NCBI GenBank assembly: GCA_009704445.1
Contig: WLED01000009.1
Span: 1-19,076 of the forward strand
Length of the DNA stretch: 19,076 nucleotides
Direction of reading: 5' to 3'
Origin: Actinomycetota bacterium
Lineage (GTDB): Bacteria; Actinomycetota; Actinomycetes; Nanopelagicales; Nanopelagicaceae
The notes beneath the pieces were generated by a model. The model did no database searches and was not told where the DNA came from. It saw only the letters and a list, made by a program, of their open reading frames with translations. The position numbers and the translations under genes were made by a program. This document shows, piece by piece, positions 1 through 8,341 of this stretch; positions within the stretch are counted from its first letter, which is position 1, and each line of letters begins with the position of its first letter.

Positions 1-326
1 ACCATACGGCTGGCTTCGCCAAACCCAGCAATACACTCCATTACCCAACCTAATTGATTATGTTGGGGCACATGTGACTGAACAAAGAGTGTAGATTTTT
101 CTGGAGAGATGCCGATAGCAATTAACTGCGCCGCAGAGGCTAAGGTGCGCTCTCGCAATAACTTAGGTTCAATCTCACCAGTTAGGGCATGTAGATCAAC
201 TATGCAGTAAAAAGCATCGTGGGCTTCTTGTAGCTCTACCCACTGCTTGAGAGCACCCAGATAATTGCCAAGATGAAATGAGTTGCTTGTAGGTTGGATA
301 CCTGAGAGAACTCTTTTATCGGTCAT
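1..326 (-). CDS. trpS: Tryptophanyl-tRNA synthetase, N-terminal part (cut by window edge)
   Basis: Charges tRNA-Trp with tryptophan in the cytoplasm (class I aminoacyl-tRNA synthetase). Only the first 108 codons are inside the window; the gene runs off the left edge. The start reads MTDKRVLSGIQPTSNSFHLG and continues NYLGALKQW. This is the TrpS nucleotide-binding region, with HLGN as the HIGH-class ATP motif. Later residues (FVQSHVPQHNQLGWV, then CIAGFGEASRM) also match the family. The ATG at 326 lies only 13 bases after the stop of the upstream CorC-like gene, so it is probably cotranscribed with it. No strong Shine-Dalgarno sequence is visible. The family identification is secure; the rest of the protein cannot be judged. 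Confidence 0.93.
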   Translation of the reverse strand, partial: MTDKRVLSGIQPTSNSFHLGNYLGALKQWVELQEAHDAFYCIVDLHALTGEIEPKLLRERTLASAAQLIAIGISPEKSTLFVQSHVPQHNQLGWVMECIAGFGEASRM

Positions 327-339
327 GGTTCTAATTCTT

Positions 340-1641
340 TCACACAGAAGTGTTGGGGGTGATCAACAACTGACCTGCGCGCTTGCCTTCCATGGTTAAA
401 ACCTTGATTTTGATACCGTTGACATTAACAACATCATTTTCATGTGGGATTCTGCCCAAGAAGTGCATGACAAATCCGCTTGCAGTTTCATAAGGACCTT
501 CAGGAATTTCAAGACGTGTTTGCTCGATTAAATCCTCAATTGAGATTAGTCCATCTACTTCAAAATCACCGGCGTGATCTTCAATGGCAACATCTTGACT
601 GTGGTCATCATATTCATCGCGAATGTCCCCAATTAAAACCTCTACAAGATCTTCTAGGGTGACGATTCCATCGGTTCCGCCGTACTCGTCCAAAACAATT
701 GCAAGGTGTTGACCCTGCGTGCGCATTTCAGAAAGAGCAGGCAAAATACCTTTTGTTCCTGGTAGGTACATAATGTTTCGTACAAGTTCGACAATCTTTG
801 TGCCTTTAGTTGCAAGAGAAGTGTCCAGAAGATCGCGCACATGAATAAAGCCAACGACTTCATCTGATGATCCACGCACAACTGGGTATCGAGAATGTGC
901 TTTATCAACGGCTAACTCGATTGCTTTTCCAACGGTTAGGGAGGCATCCATAAAGTCCACTTCAGTGCGAGGAACCATTACCTCATGCACTGATCGCTCT
1001 GATGCGTTAAAGACCTCTTCGACGATATCTCGCTCTTCATCAGTTAATGCGGCATGACCGGTTACAAGATCGAGTAACTCTTCTTCTGACATTTGGGTTC
1101 TCGCCTCTTTGGGGTCAACTCCAAATCCTCGGACAACAAAATCTGTTGACTTTGAAAGAAGCCAAATAATTGGACGAAAAACTCGAGCAACAATGTCAAT
1201 GATTCCTGCCGTTTTCATTGCAATCTCTTCTGCCTTAAAATATGCAATGCGCTTTGGTACCAGCTCACCAAATACAAGTGAGAAATAAGCAATAACAAGA
1301 GTCACTCCAATGAGTGAGATCGTCGTACTCCAACCATTGGAGATTCCAAGTGATTCCAACCAAGGAATGACGTAGTTACCTAATTGATCTGCACCTAGGG
1401 CCGCAGAGAGAAATCCGCTGACGGTTACGCCGATTTGAACAGCGGCTAACAACCTATTGGGATGCTGGGCAAGAGCGGCAACGCGAGCGCCACGCTTTCC
1501 GCGAGTAGCTACTTGTTTAATTTGGCTATCGCGCATGGAGATAAGAGCTATCTCGGCTGCAACGAAAAATGATGCAATAAGAATAAGTACGGCGATTATG
1601 CCAAGGTCAAACAGAAGTGAAGTAAACGATTCAGGCTCCAT
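340..1641 (-). CDS. CorC/HlyC-family membrane protein (CNNM + CBS pair + CorC_HlyC domain)
   Basis: A 433-residue inner-membrane protein of the CNNM/HlyC/CorC family. Members have been called hemolysins but are linked to Mg2+/Co2+ transport or its regulation; the substrate here is unknown. Residues about 1-190 form the CNNM (DUF21) part, with hydrophobic helices near 10-35, 65-85 and 105-125 and the family signature GELVPKR near 125. A CBS pair spans about 220-340, with MVPRTEV, FIHVRDLL and GGTDGIVTLEDLVE. The C-terminal CorC_HlyC domain follows (DFEVDGLISIEDLIE). Length is normal. trpS follows 13 bases downstream, and icd ends 50 bases upstream. A TATACT box just ahead of the ATG suggests its own promoter with almost no leader. 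Confidence 0.92.
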   Translation of the reverse strand: MEPESFTSLLFDLGIIAVLILIASFFVAAEIALISMRDSQIKQVATRGKRGARVAALAQHPNRLLAAVQIGVTVSGFLSAALGADQLGNYVIPWLESLGISNGWSTTISLIGVTLVIAYFSLVFGELVPKRIAYFKAEEIAMKTAGIIDIVARVFRPIIWLLSKSTDFVVRGFGVDPKEARTQMSEEELLDLVTGHAALTDEERDIVEEVFNASERSVHEVMVPRTEVDFMDASLTVGKAIELAVDKAHSRYPVVRGSSDEVVGFIHVRDLLDTSLATKGTKIVELVRNIMYLPGTKGILPALSEMRTQGQHLAIVLDEYGGTDGIVTLEDLVEVLIGDIRDEYDDHSQDVAIEDHAGDFEVDGLISIEDLIEQTRLEIPEGPYETASGFVMHFLGRIPHENDVVNVNGIKIKVLTMEGKRAGQLLITPNTSV

Positions 1642-1650
1642 TATGGTCCA

Positions 1651-1656
1651 AGTATA
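1651..1656 (-). promoter_or_regulatory. Putative -10 box of the CorC-like gene (near-leaderless)
   Basis: On the minus strand the hexamer TATACT ends 9 bases before the ATG at 1641. Transcription would start 2-3 bases before the ATG, so the mRNA would be essentially leaderless. No Shine-Dalgarno sequence is present. A convincing -35 box was not found. The spacer downstream of the icd stop (1642-1691) shows no terminator hairpin, so read-through from icd is also possible. Confidence 0.4.
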
Positions 1657-1691
1657 CGATCAATTAACCTCAAGTGGCGATGAATTTAGCC

Positions 1692-2906
1692 TTAGCCCAT
1701 CGCAACTTTGAGGTTGGCATCGATTGAATTTAGGAATTCCTGCGTCGTTTGATACGGGGCATCCTTAGAGATCAATAGTGCAAGATCCTTAGTCATCTTT
1801 CCTTCTTCAACAGTTTGAATGCAGACGCGTTCAAGAGTTGCACAAAACTTTGCCAACTCAGGGTTGTTATCAAGAAGCGCTCGGTGCGCTAAACCCTGTG
1901 TCCACGCAAAAATTGAAGCGATTGGATTAGTTGAGGTTGCTTTACCTGCTTGGTGATCGCGATAGTGACGAGTAACCGTTCCATGCGCTGCCTCTGATTC
2001 ACAGATCTTTCCATCTGGAGTCATTAAGACTGATGTCATCAGGCCAAGTGAACCGTAACCCTGTGCGACAGTGTCAGATTGAACATCACCGTCGTAGTTC
2101 TTACATGCCCAAACATAACCACCCTCTAAGCGAAGTGACATGGCAACCATGTCATCGATGAGGCGGTGTTCATACCAAATTCCAGCTGCATCAAATTTTG
2201 CTTTGAACTCTGCTTGAAAGATTTCTTCAAAAATATCTTTGAAGCGACCATCGTATGCCTTAAGAATTGTATTCTTTGTTGAAAGATACACAGGAAACTT
2301 TCGAAGCAAACCATAGTTAAGTGATGCGCGAGCAAAGTCACGAATTGAATCATCAACGTTGTACATTGCCATGGCTACACCTGAAGACTCAAAGTTAAAT
2401 ACTTCGTGAGTTGTTGGAGAAGATCCATCTTCAGGTACAAATGAAATAGTTAGCTTTCCAGGACCTGGAACCTTGAAATCTGTGGCACGGTATTGGTCTC
2501 CAAATGCGTGGCGACCGATAACAATTGGCTTTGACCAGTGTGGAACTAACCGTGGAACGTTGCTGATGATGATTGGTTCGCGGAAAATTACGCCTCCAAG
2601 AATGTTTCTAATTGTCCCATTTGGAGACTTCCACATCTTCTTAAGACCAAACTCTTCAACACGTGCCTCATCAGGTGTGATTGTTGCGCACTTGATTCCA
2701 ACACCATGCTTTTGAATTGCTCGGGCAGAGTCAATTGTTACCTGATCATCTGTTGCATCACGATTTTCCATACCTAAGTCGTAATACTCAAGATTTACAT
2801 CCAAGTAAGGCAATATCAGTGAATCCTTGATGAACTGCCAGATAATTCTGGTCATCTCATCGCCATCTAATTCAACGACAGTACCTGTCACTTTAATCTT
2901 GGACAT
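1692..2906 (-). CDS. icd: NADP-dependent isocitrate dehydrogenase (about 400-residue, type II)
   Basis: Oxidatively decarboxylates isocitrate to 2-oxoglutarate with NADP+, a TCA-cycle step in the cytoplasm. The 404 residues match the homodimeric, eukaryote-like type II family rather than the longer monomeric enzyme used by some actinobacteria. Visible landmarks are the N-terminal VELDGDEMTRIIW, the substrate loop KSPNGTIRNILGG (about 93-105) with R100, R109 and R132, the metal-binding region around LIDDMVAMSLRLEGG and NYDGDVQSD, and the NADP region AAHGTVTRHYRDHQ. The ATG has a strong AAGGAG Shine-Dalgarno sequence 5 bases upstream, which fixes the start. It lies in the same direction as mdh, 125 bases after it, and probably has its own promoter in that gap. 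Confidence 0.97.
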   Translation of the reverse strand: MSKIKVTGTVVELDGDEMTRIIWQFIKDSLILPYLDVNLEYYDLGMENRDATDDQVTIDSARAIQKHGVGIKCATITPDEARVEEFGLKKMWKSPNGTIRNILGGVIFREPIIISNVPRLVPHWSKPIVIGRHAFGDQYRATDFKVPGPGKLTISFVPEDGSSPTTHEVFNFESSGVAMAMYNVDDSIRDFARASLNYGLLRKFPVYLSTKNTILKAYDGRFKDIFEEIFQAEFKAKFDAAGIWYEHRLIDDMVAMSLRLEGGYVWACKNYDGDVQSDTVAQGYGSLGLMTSVLMTPDGKICESEAAHGTVTRHYRDHQAGKATSTNPIASIFAWTQGLAHRALLDNNPELAKFCATLERVCIQTVEEGKMTKDLALLISKDAPYQTTQEFLNSIDANLKVAMG

Positions 2907-2911
2907 TCTTA

Positions 2912-2973
2912 CTCCTTAGTGATCTCTTCGGTTAATCAAACTATTTTTACTGACGGTCTTTCTTTTCTCACAA
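2912..2973 (-). promoter_or_regulatory. Putative icd promoter and ribosome binding site
   Basis: The 125-base mdh-icd spacer is the longest between cotranscribed genes here. On the minus strand TTGTGA (2968-2973) is followed after 18 bases by TAAAAA (2944-2949), and then by AAGGAG (2912-2917) 5 bases before the icd ATG. This would give a leader of about 30 bases, unlike the leaderless arrangement elsewhere in the window. A second, worse-spaced candidate is TTGACC (3018-3023) with TAGGAT (2991-2996). The ribosome binding site is clear; the promoter is a guess. Confidence 0.4.
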
Positions 2974-3031
2974 GACTTACAAGTTTTGCAATCCTAACAA
3001 TTTTTATTGATCTAATTGGTCAAACAGGCTC

Positions 3032-3982
3032 TTACAGAGTCTGAACATCTGCTTGCTTTGCACGAACAGCCTCAGCTGCCTCTTTCAAGGCTGCAACTTC
3101 AGAATCTGTCAGTGATCCCTCAACGATTTTTACAACACCCGTGCGACCGATCTGTGCTTCAACACCAAGGTAAACACCAGAGATTCCATACTCTCCATCA
3201 ACCCAAGCGCACACTGGCATTACTGCGCCTGAATCTTCGATAACAGCTTTTGCCATACGTGCGGCAGCTGCAGAAGGTGCGTAGTAAGCAGATCCAGTCT
3301 TTAGTAATGCAACAACTTCTGCTCCACCATTTCGTGTGCGATCAACCAGTTCTGCAATCTCACTTTCTGAGAGAAGCTCTGCCAGTTGCTTGCCGTTAAC
3401 AGTGCAACGACTTGGCACTGGAACCATGGTGTCACCGTGTGATCCCAGAGTTAAAGTCTTCACTGCACTGACTTTTACTCCAAGTTTTTCTGCAACAAAA
3501 TTTGTAAAGCGCGCGGTATCCAACATGCCAGCTTGACCCATTACGCGGTTCTTTGGAAATTTAGTTGCGATCTGAGCTAGGGCTGTCATTTCATCAAGTG
3601 GATTTGATACAACAATGATGACTGCATTTGGTGAATGCTTTGCAATATTTTCTGCTACACCGCGCACGATTCCTGCATTAACTCCAATTAAATCCATGCG
3701 ACTCATGCCCGGCTTACGGGGAAGACCTGCAGTAATTACTACAACATCTGAGTTTGCTGTTGCTTCATAGCCAGCACCTTCGGGGGTAGTGGTTGCTCCA
3801 ATAATCTTGGTTTCAAATCCTTCAATTGAGCGAGACTGGTTCATGTCTAAAGCCAAGCCTTCTGACTTACCTTCGAGAATATCCGTTAAAACCACGGTAT
3901 CGAAAATGTCGTACTCAGCTAAACGAAGAGCTGTTGTTGAACCATAAAATCCTGCACCAACTACTGTGACTTTCCCAGCCAT
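3032..3982 (-). CDS. mdh: Malate dehydrogenase (LDH-like type)
   Basis: Interconverts malate and oxaloacetate with NAD+, a cytoplasmic TCA-cycle step. The LDH/MDH fold is clear: Rossmann loop VVGAGFYGS near residues 7-15, acidic D34 (expected to favour NAD), substrate-binding R89 and R95 in GLPRKPGMSR, N127 in SNPLDEMT, R158 and the catalytic H182 in LGSHGDTMVP. Arg at 89 is the residue that favours malate over lactate in this family. An in-frame ATG at 3997 would add five residues. I prefer the ATG at 3982 because the protein then begins MAGKVTVVGAGFYG, in line with the family, and has a purine-rich stretch (GGGGTCAGG) just before it. It starts 38 bases after the DUF3017 gene, probably in the same transcript. 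Confidence 0.93.
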   Translation of the reverse strand: MAGKVTVVGAGFYGSTTALRLAEYDIFDTVVLTDILEGKSEGLALDMNQSRSIEGFETKIIGATTTPEGAGYEATANSDVVVITAGLPRKPGMSRMDLIGVNAGIVRGVAENIAKHSPNAVIIVVSNPLDEMTALAQIATKFPKNRVMGQAGMLDTARFTNFVAEKLGVKVSAVKTLTLGSHGDTMVPVPSRCTVNGKQLAELLSESEIAELVDRTRNGGAEVVALLKTGSAYYAPSAAAARMAKAVIEDSGAVMPVCAWVDGEYGISGVYLGVEAQIGRTGVVKIVEGSLTDSEVAALKEAAEAVRAKQADVQTL

Positions 3983-4020
3983 CCTGACCCCGTTCATGTA
4001 AATCTGCGAATGGGTGAACT

Positions 4021-4248
4021 CTACCGCCCGCGAGGAAGTGCAATTGCCAGAACAAAAAGGGCTATGGCGATTGCAAGCGGAATATAAAACTCAAGACTGC
4101 GAAAATTCCGAGATTTAAGTGCGATGCCAGCTGTTCCAATGGCAATAAAAAGTGATCCGCCTCGCACTATCCCAAAGGCGCCAAGCCCAACTCCCAGGGC
4201 TACTGCGCCATAACTCAAAAGTGAAATGAACCGCTCATTTAGCTGCAT
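4021..4248 (-). CDS. Small DUF3017-type membrane protein
   Basis: A 75-residue hydrophobic protein with two to three predicted membrane segments: about 9-27, 29-44 (short, less sure) and 53-70. It ends in a basic tail (ALPRGR). Its size and its position between folD and mdh match the DUF3017 family, which sits at this place in many actinobacteria; the function is unknown. Its ATG lies inside the end of folD, a 10-base overlap in which the folD stop TAA falls within ATGCAGCTAA. It is therefore very likely translationally coupled to folD. Family assignment rests on topology and context, not on a sequence search. Confidence 0.8.
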   Translation of the reverse strand: MQLNERFISLLSYGAVALGVGLGAFGIVRGGSLFIAIGTAGIALKSRNFRSLEFYIPLAIAIALFVLAIALPRGR

Positions 4249-5078
4249 GCATCAACCACATTTTTCAGGAGCATCGCACGAGTCATTGGTCCTACCCCAC
4301 CAGGCATTGGTGCAAAGAAAGATGATTTTGCAATTGCGCTTGGATCAATGTCACCGACTAATCCAGATTCAATACGTGAAATTCCGACATCAATTACAAC
4401 AGCGCCTTCTTTAATCATCTCTGCTTTGAGAAAATTTGCCTGTCCAATTGCAGCAATCACAATGTCGGCAGATAACGTGTGCACTTTCAATTCTTTCGTT
4501 CCGGTATGAGTAAGCGTTACAGTCGCGTTTTCTTTCTTACGCGTTAGCAAAAGTCCAAGTGGGCGACCAACAGTGATGCCTCGTCCAATTACTGTGATAT
4601 TTGCACCCTGTGTTGGAATTGAATAATGATCAAGAAGTTCAACAATAGCTCTAGGTGTACATGGAATTGGGCCACTAAAGCCTGCAACTAAGCGTCCTAA
4701 ATTCAGAGGATGTAAACCATCAGCATCCTTTTTTGGATCGATCGCCTCAAGTATTTTTTGTGTATTCATACCAGTAGGTAGTGGAAGTTGAACGATGAAT
4801 CCAGTGCACTCCTGTGAGTTATTTAAGTCAGTTATCGCGGCAAGAACATCTTTTTCAGTTGCAGTATCTGGTAGATCGACTCGGATGGAATTAATGCCAA
4901 CATCATTGCAATCGCGATGCTTTCCTGAGACATATGAAAGTGAACCTGGATCTTGGCCTACTAATATTGTTGCCAGACCTGGAAAAACACCTTCTGAATT
5001 TAACTTCGAGACGCGCTTGGAAAGGTCGGCTTTGATGGTTGTAGCCAAAGCCTTGCCATCTAATAACTGTGCGCTCAT
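4239..5078 (-). CDS. folD: Bifunctional methylene-THF dehydrogenase / methenyl-THF cyclohydrolase
   Basis: Converts 5,10-methylene-THF to 10-formyl-THF in two steps (NADP-dependent dehydrogenase, then cyclohydrolase), supplying one-carbon units for purines. Catalytic residues are in place, numbered from the ATG at 5078: K53 in YVSGKHRDC, Q97 in FIVQLPLP and D120 in DADGLHPLNLG. The Rossmann region is VIGRGITVGRPLG. Length from this start is 279 residues, typical of FolD. An in-frame ATG at 5105 would add nine residues, but the 5078 start gives the usual MSAQLLDGKALA beginning and has a TACGAT box ending 6 bases upstream, consistent with a leaderless message. It heads a probable folD-DUF3017-mdh operon. 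Confidence 0.95.
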   Translation of the reverse strand: MSAQLLDGKALATTIKADLSKRVSKLNSEGVFPGLATILVGQDPGSLSYVSGKHRDCNDVGINSIRVDLPDTATEKDVLAAITDLNNSQECTGFIVQLPLPTGMNTQKILEAIDPKKDADGLHPLNLGRLVAGFSGPIPCTPRAIVELLDHYSIPTQGANITVIGRGITVGRPLGLLLTRKKENATVTLTHTGTKELKVHTLSADIVIAAIGQANFLKAEMIKEGAVVIDVGISRIESGLVGDIDPSAIAKSSFFAPMPGGVGPMTRAMLLKNVVDACS

Positions 5079-5084
5079 GGCACT

Positions 5085-5090
5085 ATCGTA
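5085..5090 (-). promoter_or_regulatory. Putative -10 box of folD (leaderless start)
   Basis: TACGAT on the minus strand ends 6 bases before the folD ATG at 5078, so predicted +1 is the A of the ATG. There is no Shine-Dalgarno sequence. The -35 region is not obvious. The position supports the shorter folD start. Confidence 0.45.
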
Positions 5091-5152
5091 TCGACTCAGG
5101 CGCATCAGAAATGTCGAACATCAATGAGTTGTAAGGCCGTCCAAGGCGATTT

Positions 5153-5189
5153 ATGGCACCTACTGCCTTTCTTTCTTTTTTTATGCCAT
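5153..5189. repeat. Inverted repeat in the folD/DUF6350 spacer
   Basis: ATGGCA (5153-5158) is repeated inverted as TGCCAT (5184-5189), enclosing a pyrimidine-rich tract (T-rich on plus, A-rich on minus). A second palindrome, ATGTTC-GTTT-GAACAT (5209-5224), overlaps the end of the DUF6350 gene. Neither is followed by a proper U-run on the minus strand, so neither is a clear terminator. The 128-base spacer 5079-5206 otherwise holds only the folD promoter. Confidence 0.4.
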
Positions 5190-5206
5190 TCCGGATACAA
5201 GATTTC

Positions 5207-6286
5207 TTATGTTCGTTTGAACATTCTAGGTCCGTAGATTGCTAACAGGGCTCCCAAACCAAGTTGAAGAGTAATTGCTGCCGTGAACTTCCAAGGTGAT
5301 GTTCCAACTGCCGACATTGCTTCGGTGATCAAAGCACCACTTGCTGAGTATCCCACAAATGCAGAAATCAAAACTGCAACAATAAAACTTTGTACCAATA
5401 CTTTCTGTTTCAACTCTACTGTCCAAGAGACAAGTAATGCTCCTGCAAAAACAACAACACAAACTCCAAGTAGGGAGATTAGAGATTCATTCTTTGGTAG
5501 TGCGCCAAGAATTGGCATTGCTGGAATTTTGTCTAAATCAAAAGAGATTGGAGAGACAATTGTTTGCGAACCTACGGCAAAACCTACTCCAGAAAAATAC
5601 GCCAGGGTCGAGACAATCGCATTTGGTAGATAGAGAATATTGAGCAGTAGAAGTAAGAATCCACCGAAAATTCCTGGCTGAAGTACCAAGGTTAGATTCT
5701 TTACCATTTCCACATTAATCAAGAGGGCAATTCCAAGAGCAATAGCACTTATCCCAAGTAAGAGAGCAATAATGCGCGATCCAAATAAAAATCCTTGCCC
5801 TAATGATGTGCGACGAGCCACTGTTGCAGAAGTAATGAGTGCAAATGGAAATACATAGATAAATGCAAAATACCAGACTGGAATCACTTCATCTGTTTTT
5901 GAAAAAATAGAAGCAAGCAAGGCAAATGTTGAGTAAAGGAAAGAGAATGCGACACGGGCAGGAGCGATCAAAGACGTATCTCCATCTAGGCGATCTACCG
6001 TGCGGGAAATTCCATTTCGAATAGCAAGAATTGGAAAGACAAGTGCTCCCAATGGAAGATAAGAAAGATGACCTGCTACTGCTGATGATCCCAGATTTAA
6101 ATCAAATGGTATTTGGTGAGAACCAATCCAAATCCATAATGCTGCACGTAGTGGATCTCCGGTGTTTCCGGTTGCACTTCCAGCTGTTGACCAGGCAATG
6201 AGTGCAATAAAAGATGTTGGAAGTAGTAGCCATGCAATACTGCGCAAAACTTGGGGAAATGCTGCTCCAAGTACGCGCAACACCAT
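5207..6286 (-). CDS. DUF6350 (PerM-like) polytopic membrane protein
   Basis: A 359-residue, very hydrophobic protein with about nine to ten membrane helices (roughly 15-35, 72-90, 110-128, 135-155, 168-190, 203-222, 268-290, 296-318, 333-352, with weaker ones near 45-58 and 226-245). There is no signal peptide or enzymatic motif. Length, topology and the place right after sucCD match the actinobacterial DUF6350 family. The mycobacterial member PerM lies near sucCD and has been tied to cell division; transferring that role here is inference. The ATG begins 2 bases after the sucD stop (TAACAATG), so it is cotranscribed and likely coupled with sucCD. Confidence 0.82.
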   Translation of the reverse strand: MVLRVLGAAFPQVLRSIAWLLLPTSFIALIAWSTAGSATGNTGDPLRAALWIWIGSHQIPFDLNLGSSAVAGHLSYLPLGALVFPILAIRNGISRTVDRLDGDTSLIAPARVAFSFLYSTFALLASIFSKTDEVIPVWYFAFIYVFPFALITSATVARRTSLGQGFLFGSRIIALLLGISAIALGIALLINVEMVKNLTLVLQPGIFGGFLLLLLNILYLPNAIVSTLAYFSGVGFAVGSQTIVSPISFDLDKIPAMPILGALPKNESLISLLGVCVVVFAGALLVSWTVELKQKVLVQSFIVAVLISAFVGYSASGALITEAMSAVGTSPWKFTAAITLQLGLGALLAIYGPRMFKRT

Positions 6287-6288
6287 TG

Positions 6289-7170
6289 TTATCGACCCAT
6301 GATTGCCCGTAACAACCGGGCTGTTTCACTAGGTGTTTGACCAACCTTTACACCAGCGGCTTCTAACGCATCTTTTTTACCTTGAGCAGTACCGGATGAA
6401 CCAGAAACGATTGCACCAGCATGTCCCATTGTTTTACCTTCCGGGGCAGTAAAGCCAGCGATATAACCAACAACTGGCTTTGTCACATACTCAGAAATAA
6501 ATGCTGCTGCACGCTCTTCGGCATCTCCACCTATTTCACCAATCATCACGATTGCTTCTGTATTGGGATCGTCTTGAAATGCTCGCAAACAATCAATGTG
6601 CGTTGTGCCAATAACTGGATCTCCACCAATTCCAACGGCGGTGCTAAATCCAATGTCACGAAGCTCGTACATCATTTGATAGGTCAAAGTTCCTGATTTT
6701 GAGACAAGTCCTATTGGTCCTGCCCCTGTTATGTCTGCAGGGATAATTCCTACATTTGATTTACCTGGGCTAATTAATCCAGGACAGTTAGGTCCAATGA
6801 TCTGTGTGGTTCCTACACTTTGTGCATAGGTATAAAAACTTGCAGAGTCATGAACTGGAATGCCTTCAGTGATAACAACAGCTAAAGGCATTTTGGCATT
6901 AATCGCATCGATCACAGCTGCCTTAGCAAATTTTGGTGGAACGAAAATCACGGAAACATTTGCACCAGTTGCAGCCATTGCCTCTGCGACAGTGTTAAAC
7001 ACGGGAAGATTATGACCTTCAATTTCTACAACCTGGCCACCTTTTCCTGGCGTAACTCCACCAACGATATTGGTGCCAGATACCAACATTCGTCTGGTGT
7101 GCTTTGTGCCTTCCGAACCTGTCATGCCCTGGACAATAACTTTGCTGGATTCGTTGATGAAGATTGTCAT
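6289..7170 (-). CDS. sucD: Succinyl-CoA ligase (ADP-forming), alpha subunit
   Basis: Alpha subunit of succinyl-CoA synthetase, which makes ATP (or GTP) while converting succinyl-CoA to succinate in the TCA cycle. The CoA-binding domain shows VQGMTGSEGT (about 13-22) and VGGVTPGKGG (36-45). IGPNCPGLISPGKSNVG lies at about 125-140. The phosphorylated histidine is H250 in GKTMGHAGAIVSGSSGTAQG. Its 293 residues are normal length. The ATG overlaps the sucC stop by one base (TAATG), so translation is coupled to sucC and should give equal subunit amounts. Confidence 0.97.
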   Translation of the reverse strand: MTIFINESSKVIVQGMTGSEGTKHTRRMLVSGTNIVGGVTPGKGGQVVEIEGHNLPVFNTVAEAMAATGANVSVIFVPPKFAKAAVIDAINAKMPLAVVITEGIPVHDSASFYTYAQSVGTTQIIGPNCPGLISPGKSNVGIIPADITGAGPIGLVSKSGTLTYQMMYELRDIGFSTAVGIGGDPVIGTTHIDCLRAFQDDPNTEAIVMIGEIGGDAEERAAAFISEYVTKPVVGYIAGFTAPEGKTMGHAGAIVSGSSGTAQGKKDALEAAGVKVGQTPSETARLLRAIMGR

Positions 7171-8333
7171 TACTTTGCCGCCAATTCTGCAGCACGATTA
7201 GCTGCGCCATCCATAGTGTCAGCTTGTTCTACAAGAGGGTGGGCTGCCGCTTTAAGAATTGCACGACCTTCAATTACATTGTTGCCATCTAGGCGCACAA
7301 CAATTGGTTTAGTTGCTTTTGGACCAAGTAATTCAAGTGCTTGAACTATTCCATTTGCTACTGAATCACAGGCGGTAATTCCTCCAAAAACATTGACGAA
7401 GACACTCTTCACATCTTTATCACCGAGAATAATTGATAAACCATCGGCCATAATCTGAGCAGATGCTCCACCACCGATATCTAAGAAGTTAGCTGGTCGC
7501 ACTCCCCCATGTTTTTCTCCTGCGTATGCAACTACATCTAGCGTGCTCATAACCAACCCTGCACCATTGCCAATAATTCCAACTTCGCCATCTAATTTGA
7601 CATAGTTAAGCCCTTTTTCTTTTGCAGCTGCCTCGAGAGGATTTTCGCCGGCCTCATCAACTAAACCTTGATGATCTGGTTGCCTAAAATCTGCGTTTTC
7701 ATCCAGAGTCACCTTGCCATCTAAAGCAATGATCTTTCCGTCAGATGTTTTCACTAATGGATTAACTTCAACCAGAGTTGCATCTTCGCTTTGGAAAACC
7801 TCCCAAAGTTTAAGCAATACATCGGCTACTTGATCAGCAACTTCTGCTGGAAACTGTGCTGCTGCAACTATTTCTTTTGCTTTTGCAGAAGAAATTCCAT
7901 CAACAGCAGATACAGGAATCTTTGCCAATTTTTCAGGAGCCGTGTGAGCTACCTCTTCGATGTCCATTCCACCAGAGACTGATGCCATGACAAGAAAAGT
8001 TCTATTGGATCGATCAAGAAGTATTGCTAAGTAATACTCAGCTTCGATCGGTGCTGCCGCTGCAATCATTACAGTGCGAACAGTGTGCCCTTTTATATCC
8101 ATTCCAAGGATTGCAGATGCTTTTTCTCGCGCGTCCTTTGGATTTTCAGCCAGCTTAACTCCACCGGCTTTTCCACGGCCTCCAACTTTTACTTGTGCCT
8201 TAACAACAACTTTTCCACCAATGGTCTCTGCAGCTTTTTCTGCCTCGTCGGCAGTTGTGGCAATCGCAGCGGCGAGAACTGGCACCCCATGCTTTTCAAA
8301 AATATCGCGGGCTTGGTATTCGAAAAGATCCAC
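7170..8333 (-). CDS. sucC: Succinyl-CoA ligase (ADP-forming), beta subunit
   Basis: Beta subunit of succinyl-CoA synthetase; the ATP-grasp half binds the nucleotide and grips the alpha subunit. Landmarks are VDLFEYQARDIFEKHGVP at the start, VKAQVKVGGRGKAGGVK near 43-60, EDATLVEVNPLV, IIGNGAGLVMSTLD, and VNVFGGITACDSVA. I place the start at the GTG at 8333 (387 residues). This gives the family N-terminus (M/V)DLFEYQA, and GGAAG-type spacing is good: GGAAG sits 5 bases upstream. An in-frame TTG at 8345 would add four residues and has no such signal. The gene lies 50 bases after pcrA in the same direction and leads the sucC-sucD-DUF6350 unit. Confidence 0.95.
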   Translation of the reverse strand: MDLFEYQARDIFEKHGVPVLAAAIATTADEAEKAAETIGGKVVVKAQVKVGGRGKAGGVKLAENPKDAREKASAILGMDIKGHTVRTVMIAAAAPIEAEYYLAILLDRSNRTFLVMASVSGGMDIEEVAHTAPEKLAKIPVSAVDGISSAKAKEIVAAAQFPAEVADQVADVLLKLWEVFQSEDATLVEVNPLVKTSDGKIIALDGKVTLDENADFRQPDHQGLVDEAGENPLEAAAKEKGLNYVKLDGEVGIIGNGAGLVMSTLDVVAYAGEKHGGVRPANFLDIGGGASAQIMADGLSIILGDKDVKSVFVNVFGGITACDSVANGIVQALELLGPKATKPIVVRLDGNNVIEGRAILKAAAHPLVEQADTMDGAANRAAELAAK

Positions 8334-8341
8334 TAAATCTT

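Noticed and set aside
3983..3997. ATG at 3997 as the mdh start
   Set aside because: It adds only five residues ahead of the normal family N-terminus and has no ribosome binding site or -10 box at the right distance. The choice remains uncertain.
5209..5224. ATGTTC-GTTT-GAACAT palindrome as an SOS (LexA) box or terminator
   Set aside because: The half-sites are in the order GTTC-N4-GAAC, the reverse of the actinobacterial GAAC-N4-GTTC box, and no U-run follows. It also overlaps coding sequence.
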